Assembly: GCA_026027325.1 (NCBI GenBank) | Contig: JAMSLZ010000017.1 | Location: 248,001 to 312,000, forward strand | DNA length: 64,000 bases | From: Actinomucor elegans | Lineage: Eukaryota > Mucoromycota > Mucoromycetes > Mucorales > Mucoraceae | Reading direction: 5' to 3' | Shown: positions 59,198 to 64,000 of the stretch, piece after piece | Layout: every line of letters starts with the position of its first letter | Position numbering within the stretch: the stretch's first letter is position 1 | The notes under the pieces: model-generated | The model's database searches: none | The model's input: the letters and a program-made list of their open reading frames with translations, nothing else | Told to the model about the DNA's origin: nothing | Made by a program: the position numbers and the translations under genes

Positions 59198-61112
59198 ATG
59201 CATATATACTATTTGATCGCTTTAGTTTTGTTGATGAGTTTGGAAGCCGTTAGGGCTCAAGAAAGCTCTTCAAACAATACAATACTTCAAATGCTGAATG
59301 ATACCAGCAATAGTCCTGCGCTTAAATTTGTGGAGTTTCTGCACTCTTCTCCAGAATATCAGCCTATTATTGACATTCTCTCTGATCCATTAAGCAATGT
59401 TACTCTATTTGTACCTTCAGATCAAGTATACTTTGATGCTACAGGAGAGCAGCCACCCGCTACCAATACATCTGGATCGCAAAACAGCTCACAGCCCACT
59501 GATAACACTACTCAAACAGCCATAGGAACTACTGCCACTGCTGCCACTGCTGCCAGCTCAAGTGTCCCAATTCATGAAACATTTGTATATGTGCAAATAG
59601 CCCCTACACCTACAAAAGTGTTAAATATGGCTAAATATGTCAAGGTCCCAAATGCAGAGACTGTACATCCTTACGGGCATTTTGCCGAGAGCAATTTAGA
59701 AACCTATGACGGTCCAATCATGAGAGCACTTCATGGAATCAAAGGAAAACTCCAAACCCGTAACTATTATGCCGCCAGAGGATGGAATGAAGTAACTACC
59801 AATGCTGCATTTGCTGATCAATTCAGCTACACAGATATTCTCAACTACCACCTGGTGAACGGCTCCGTACAGTTGGAGAATAATACTATCGTTTTAAACA
59901 CTTTCCTGACTAATAATACAGTGAACAAACTCGGCTATGGGTCTCCAATTTGTATTCAAAAAGGGCAACAGGCCCAGCAACAACCAGATCAACCTCAATC
60001 ATCCGGCCCGTCTCCATCAGAGGTTCAGCCTAGTCAAACTCAACCATCAACCCAGACTGGGTGGCAGACCGAGCCTCCAGGTTTTTTTACTGAAACACCA
60101 GAACAACCCCCTTTTGAGCCCATGGAGACTCCAGAGCCACAATGGTTATTGAAACAACAGCAACAGGAAGATGGAGGTGGGTCAACCGAGTGGACAATAG
60201 GCACTGGCTCAAAGGATGATGCTCAAATCATGGAGAATCAAACACTTCGAGCATCAAATGGTATCATTTACATCATTGATAAAAGTAAAATGCGCAATTT
60301 TTTTTTTTAAAAAAAAACCCCCCCTCCCCTCCCCCCAGGATGCAGCATTACTAATCGCATTTTTCTAGTTCTTATCCCTCCCGTCAACTTTACCAATACT
60401 GTTCAGGATATTGATAATGCTACCTATTTTGAATGGATTTTCTCTAAATCAAGTACTTTGTATGAAGCTACAAATGTAAAAGATCACACATACATGTTTC
60501 CCCCCCCCCGTTCAGTTGACTGAATTCATTCCTTAATAGATTACCATGTTTGTGCCCACCAATGAAGCACTACGAAACATCAACTTTACTGATCTAAACA
60601 ACCGTCATATCGATAGTGCTATACAAGCACATGTCATCCCTGGTGTCTATTACTCTACCAATTTAACAGCTGAGCCTACACATGTCACTTCTGTCGCAGG
60701 CACAGACATTGTATTGGCAAACTCTGATCCTATGAGTAATAACAGTGTTACAGGTATATATGTATAAAGAGTGGGTGTACCCAAATTCAAAATAACAACT
60801 CTCTTTCAGTCAATGATATCAAAATAGTTCAAGCAAACATCTTGTTAGATAATGGAGTAATGCATTTGATCGATGGAAGTGAGTAAAGTTAGTTTAGCAT
60901 TTTCAAGCTTTTGTCTAATTAATTTATGTTTAGTTTTGAATTATTCTACTGTGGAGTCACCTGCAAGTGATCCTAATCAGACGCAGCCCAACGAAGGCCC
61001 TTCCCCTCCGCCAGCCAGTCAATCTTCTGCCATAAGACAATATACTGATGTATGCATAATGACACTTTTTGTTCCTTTACTAGCCAGTGTCTTTTTTTTT
61101 AAAAAAAAATGA
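59198..61112 (+). CDS. secreted/anchored fasciclin (FAS1) domain protein
   Basis: Five exons (59198-60284, 60369-60475, 60540-60753, 60810-60878, 60934-61112) give 551 residues. An in-frame ATG at 59156 would add 14 residues, but starting at 59198 gives a clean signal peptide (MHIYYLIALVLLMSLEAVRA). FAS1 motifs appear twice: SNVTLFVPSDQVYFD ... YTDILNYHLVNGSVQ ... SNGIIYIID, and TMFVPTNEALRNINF ... IDSAIQAHVIPGVYY ... DNGVMHLIDGI. The first domain is split by a long Pro/Gln/Thr insert (about residues 85-125), and a second Pro/Gln-rich spacer comes before the end of domain 1. Many NxT/S sites suggest glycosylation. The C-terminal hydrophobic segment (VCIMTLFVPLLASVFFF) ends in KKK, fitting a membrane anchor. 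A GPI signal is less likely with that basic end. FAS1 proteins act in cell adhesion or wall contact. Confidence 0.87.
60318..60337. other. C-rich intronic block, G-quadruplex-capable on minus strand
   Basis: Inside the first FAS1 intron, an A run is followed by C7-T-C4-T-C6, ending at a possible CAG acceptor at 60339. The opposite strand holds three G runs of four or more, with longer runs able to split. The next intron contains a C10 run (60500-60509). Both are striking in such AT-rich DNA. Confidence 0.7.
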
Positions 61113-61171
61113 ATGAATAAACCTCAATATATATATTTTCTTATTATACAATTTCAATAATGATAGATAGT
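61113..61171. terminator. short shared 3' region (FAS1 and MARVEL-like genes)
   Basis: Only 59 bases lie between two convergent stop codons. The AATAAAC-like text and TATATATATTTTC serve as 3'-end candidates, so the two 3' UTRs very likely overlap. Confidence 0.5.
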
Positions 61172-62519
61172 TTATTGAGGATACTGTTGCGAGTAAGGTA
61201 CAGCCTGTTGCTGATACTGGTGTACTACAGGAGCTTGGTTCAATGCAGATGAAGGGACGTGGTAGCCAGAAGTACTTTGATACATGGTCTCTGGTAAACC
61301 ATACTGAGGATGTGTAGGCGTAGTTGGATAGGTAGTATATTGAGGTGTTCCCCCATACTGTTGCTGGGGATAAGGTGATCCATGAGGAGGTATAAATGGT
61401 GGAGGACCATGTTGGCCTTGGTACATATTAGTATTATTATTGGTATAAGGTGAATTAAGCCCGTAAAGAGGGGTTGGGTATGGACTAGCCGCCGCAGCTG
61501 GAGGGACAAAAGGTGATGCCAATCTGGAGGGTGCATAAGGCGCAGGCGTATCGTAAGATTGATTCATTACTGATGGTACTAGTTCGTCTTCAGAGTTGGT
61601 CATTGGAGGAGCTGAGGGAGTTGGAAGAGCAATAGTAGTAGCAGAAACAGCAGCAGGTGAATCTGGATGATCATACTGACGCAATTCATCATTGTCGATA
61701 TCGGTAAGACTTGTAACGGATTGCTTATCTTTATCAAGGTAATGCATGCCGACAATTGTACGAGTGTCCTCGTCACACTTTGTCTCGCTACTGGATACGG
61801 TGTGCTCGTCGCCTTTTTCAGAGTTCCGTGGAGCGCTTCTCTCAGCATGTTTCAACTTCTTTTCGTGCCATAAAAGAATGGCACTGCATACAGCTGTAGC
61901 GAGCCAGGCGACAAAGGAGAACCAAGAAAAAGCGGCTGCGGCCTTGGCACAGTTACACTAAGAAAAGGCTAAAATTGGTCTTTCTGTTTTGTTTTCTTCA
62001 TTATTGTTGTACTTTACCTGGTCAACCCAAGCAGTTGCATAGCTGGTATCGTTTTTGAGTATGTTTTGATTCAAAGTACAATTGGATGAATCGGTCGAAT
62101 GTACTGTCATAGAAATCATTGCAGCAAACCAGCTCAGAGTCATGAAACAAGTGAAAATGACAGTGGTACGAGGTCTTAGAAAGAAACTTCGTAGCTTAAC
62201 AAACCCTCTATCGATCGTGGACCAAGGAAAGTAAGCTAATGCAGCTGCAACAAGTAAGCTTGCCAATGTCACGACCAATGTGTAGTTGGGTGCAGGTTTA
62301 CTGCCTCCCTGTATATTCGTTAATGATGTGTACATCATGCTTTAATTGTCAAAAATTTACCAGGTAATATCTTTCTGTGGAGATGATGGAGCTTGTCAAA
62401 AATAAGATAAGGAAGGCGAAAAAGATCTGGAGCAAGTGAAGTCCTACTTTGTATACACCAAGATTGGGTAAACTGGACGGTGTATCGAATTCAAGATTGA
62501 CGCGGTCAGCTAAAGCCAT
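61172..62519 (-). CDS. four-TM MARVEL-like membrane protein with Pro/Tyr/Gln-rich tail
   Basis: Three exons (62519-62361, 62308-62018, 61957-61172) give 411 residues. Four hydrophobic segments can be seen: about 27-47 (GLHLLQIFFAFLILFLTSSI), 62-80 (YTLVVTLASLLVAAALAYF), 104-124 (VIFTCFMTLSWFAAMISMTV) and 156-180 (AAAFSWFSFVAWLATAVCSA). A cysteine/NxT-containing loop sits between the third and fourth. This spacing fits MARVEL/Nce102-like proteins of fungal plasma membranes, which help organise membrane domains. The cytoplasmic tail after residue 185 is Pro/Tyr/Gln-rich (PQQQYGG, QYQQQAVPYSQQYPQ). The MARVEL label rests on topology and general composition, not on a diagnostic motif. The membrane topology is well supported. 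Confidence 0.75.
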
Positions 62520-63798
62520 TATGAAAAGATGCCAAGAAGTGTTTCAAACGAGAGAAAGAATAGATATAAATACAAATTTAATTAGATTAAAGAATGTTTA
62601 CAAGTAATGTTTTGATCTTCTATTATGATGCACCCATATAAGGAAACGTCCTTTCATTTATATGGAGCTTATTCTTGTCTTTACAAATTTCATTGTCACT
62701 TGTATGATCACAGTCGTTTTTGAGCTTGCTATTGCTGATAAATTATGGATCAGAAGTTGAGTAGGTAGAGCATATAAGATCAAACTCACGATGATTAGTA
62801 GTTTGGGTATTTAGAGTACAAATCTGGTAGCACTGTGTTTGGTTAACCTTTATGGGTGCGGTCAATACAAGAAAAAAAAAAGTTCTTTTGCTCAAATTAT
62901 CAGATCTTGAAGAGGGAACACCCAAACACTAAGAAGCGAGACATTTACGTTGAGCAATAATGAAATGCAAGACATTGATTTCATTGGTTGATGAAGATAC
63001 GCAATATATATACACGCATACTCTATAAAGTGCGTCTATAACAGCAATGCATAAACACGCATCAATAGTTCTCAAGGAAGTAAATAGGCAAAAAGATGCA
63101 TTTCGTAATGAGCAAACTTTTGTAATTACAATTGGCTGTTGATAGATGTTAGCGCTTTCGACAGGATGAAATCCGGAGATTGAAATGTGTGATTGCTGAT
63201 GTCCTTTGCAAAATCGCCTTCAAGATAAATTAAATAAATGACGATCTTTTTGATAGAGCAGTTTTTGTAGCCATTTACAATAATTGAAAGGTGCTGAAGT
63301 CTTATACAAGCTGTAAATCGGAGAGTGAAACATTCAATTGTTGATGCTCTTAGTGAATTTACCTCTAGCTGGGGAGAATATAAGCAAAATCACACTTTTT
63401 TTATGAATCAACGTTTTGTGACTATATCTTAATATAGCAAGTAGCTACAGAATTTCAAAAAAAACATAACGTATTATGATTTCAAAGAGGGTGGCTTGGA
63501 AATAGGACTGTTTTTATTGAATCGGACGATTGGGTTGAGTTGGGGTTTCGTAGCTCATACCAGTGACACATAGCCTAAGCAAAAAATCCAAAATAAGGCT
63601 CGGTAGCGTGTACAAATAGAGTAGCTGAATAAAAATAACGTGCCTTTTTTTTTTCTTGTAATAAAATCCAATAATAGATTACTATAGGATTCCGCGGAAA
63701 CAAGCAGCTTCCGCGGATGAAGATGTATTTCAATTGAAAATATCTATCAGGTACTTTTTTTTAATCTTTTATCTTTTCTCCCTATCTTTTTCTTAACC
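62520..63798. promoter_or_regulatory. divergent intergenic region
   Basis: About 1.3 kb between two genes transcribed away from each other. The left end is the leader of the MARVEL-like gene. A CCAAT-type box (TTTCATTGGTTGATG) is near 62978 with TATATATA at about 63005. Near 63692-63716 a perfect short inverted repeat, TTCCGCGGA-type (TCCGCGGAA ... TTCCGCGGA), brackets AACAAGCAGC. It is GC-rich in AT-rich DNA and lies about 90-110 bases before the next ATG, so it is a candidate regulator-binding site. Confidence 0.5.
63692..63718. promoter_or_regulatory. candidate CCGCGG inverted-repeat site
   Basis: Two TCCGCGGA palindromes lie about 17 bases apart, just upstream of the truncated gene at 63799. 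Each is a perfect SacII-type palindrome flanked by T/A. Such paired GC-rich palindromes could bind a dimeric regulator, for example a zinc-cluster protein. No binding data are available. Confidence 0.4.
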
Positions 63799-64000
63799 AT
63801 GAGTACAGTAACAATGACTACCCAACAAATGCCTTGCTATGCGCTTCCAACCCCATCTCCCCCACCAGAGCCAGAAACGCTCGATCAACATCAACTTAAG
63901 CCTGTGCAACAACAACAACAACAACAACAACAAGAAGCAGTTCCTAAGCGATCCATCAGTGCACCATTTCTGTTAAAGAAAGAGGCCACTAGACCATTTG
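63799..64000 (+). CDS. N-terminus of a Pro/Gln-rich protein, cut by window edge
   Basis: An open frame starts at ATG 63799 and runs to the end of the window (67 codons). It reads MSTVTMTTQQMPCYALPTPS, then PPPEPETLDQHQL, a run of nine glutamines, and SISAPFLLKKEATRPF. CT-rich leader text (CTTTTATCTTTTCTCCC) precedes it. Such starts are common in fungal regulatory proteins, but no domain has been reached yet and no function can be given. Confidence 0.6.
   Translation, partial: MSTVTMTTQQMPCYALPTPSPPPEPETLDQHQLKPVQQQQQQQQQEAVPKRSISAPFLLKKEATRPF

Noticed and set aside
1..64000. tRNA genes and CRISPR arrays
   Set aside because: I looked for the tRNA T-loop GGTTCRANNCC with a matching acceptor stem and found none. 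The only regular short repeats are the minisatellite and the HAM1-like coding repeats, and neither has unique spacers.
12561..64000. A biosynthetic or defence gene cluster
   Set aside because: The neighbouring genes belong to unrelated cellular processes and show no co-orientation or shared motifs. No transporter-regulator-enzyme grouping is present.

Overview
The window is nuclear DNA of an early-diverging filamentous fungus, most probably a Mucorales species (Mucoromycota). The evidence is AT-rich intergenic DNA with long A/T runs, genes carrying many short introns (mostly 46-75 nt, GT...AG, with CTAAT/CTGAT-like branch sites), and a gene set typical of that group: Sel1-repeat chitin-synthase-activator type protein, F-box/LRR relics, class-3 lipase, G-beta, YqjM-type ene-reductase, FAS1 protein. 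The genus cannot be told from the sequence. Exon joins were worked out by hand. In each fully resolved gene the joined exons sum to a multiple of three and run from ATG to stop.

Layout. 1-1164 is gene-free. 1165-3199 (+) is a FYRN/FYRC chromatin-type protein. 3200-11630 is mostly gene-free and holds a decayed MDR dehydrogenase whose 3' end is duplicated as a ~290-bp inverted repeat. 11633-12125 (+) is a small single-pass membrane protein. 12561-14192 (+) is a Sel1-repeat protein. 14193-24740 is repeat territory: a 9-bp minisatellite and a long, broken LINE-type retrotransposon with a nested insertion. 25100-26623 (-) is an F-box pseudogene. 26834-28444 (-) is an Atg14-type autophagy subunit. 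29416-31379 (-) is a LisH/WD40 TBL1-type corepressor protein. 33120-33500 (-) is a second F-box/LRR scrap. 33823-34951 (-) is an unrecognised multi-exon gene. 36456-38445 (+) is a membrane-linked class-3 lipase. 38690-41398 (-) is a three-RRM, two-MLLE RNA-binding protein. 42217-43382 (+) is a G-protein beta subunit. 43383-47008 is gene-free with a second LINE relic. 47009-47692 (-) is a hypothetical Ser/Pro-rich protein. 47921-49395 (-) is an ACBD5-like tail-anchored acyl-CoA-binding protein. 51194-55343 (+) is a HAM1-like protein with a 51-bp repeat array. 55702-57028 (+) is an ene-reductase. 59198-61112 (+) is a secreted FAS1 protein. 61172-62519 (-) is a four-TM MARVEL-like protein. 63799-64000 (+) is the start of a gene cut by the window edge.

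The genes do not form a pathway or cluster. They are ordinary dispersed eukaryotic housekeeping, signalling and membrane genes between transposon-derived deserts. Several products act at membranes or in endosomal/autophagic traffic (Atg14, Rrm4-like, ACBD5-like, HAM1-like), but nothing in the sequence ties them into one system. I see no clear undescribed system. The best leads are the 33.8-35.0 kb gene, the N-terminal region of the FYR protein, the Rrm4-like protein, the HAM1-like repeat tail, the inverted duplication at 7.65-9.42 kb, and a dispersed ~55-bp repeat family.
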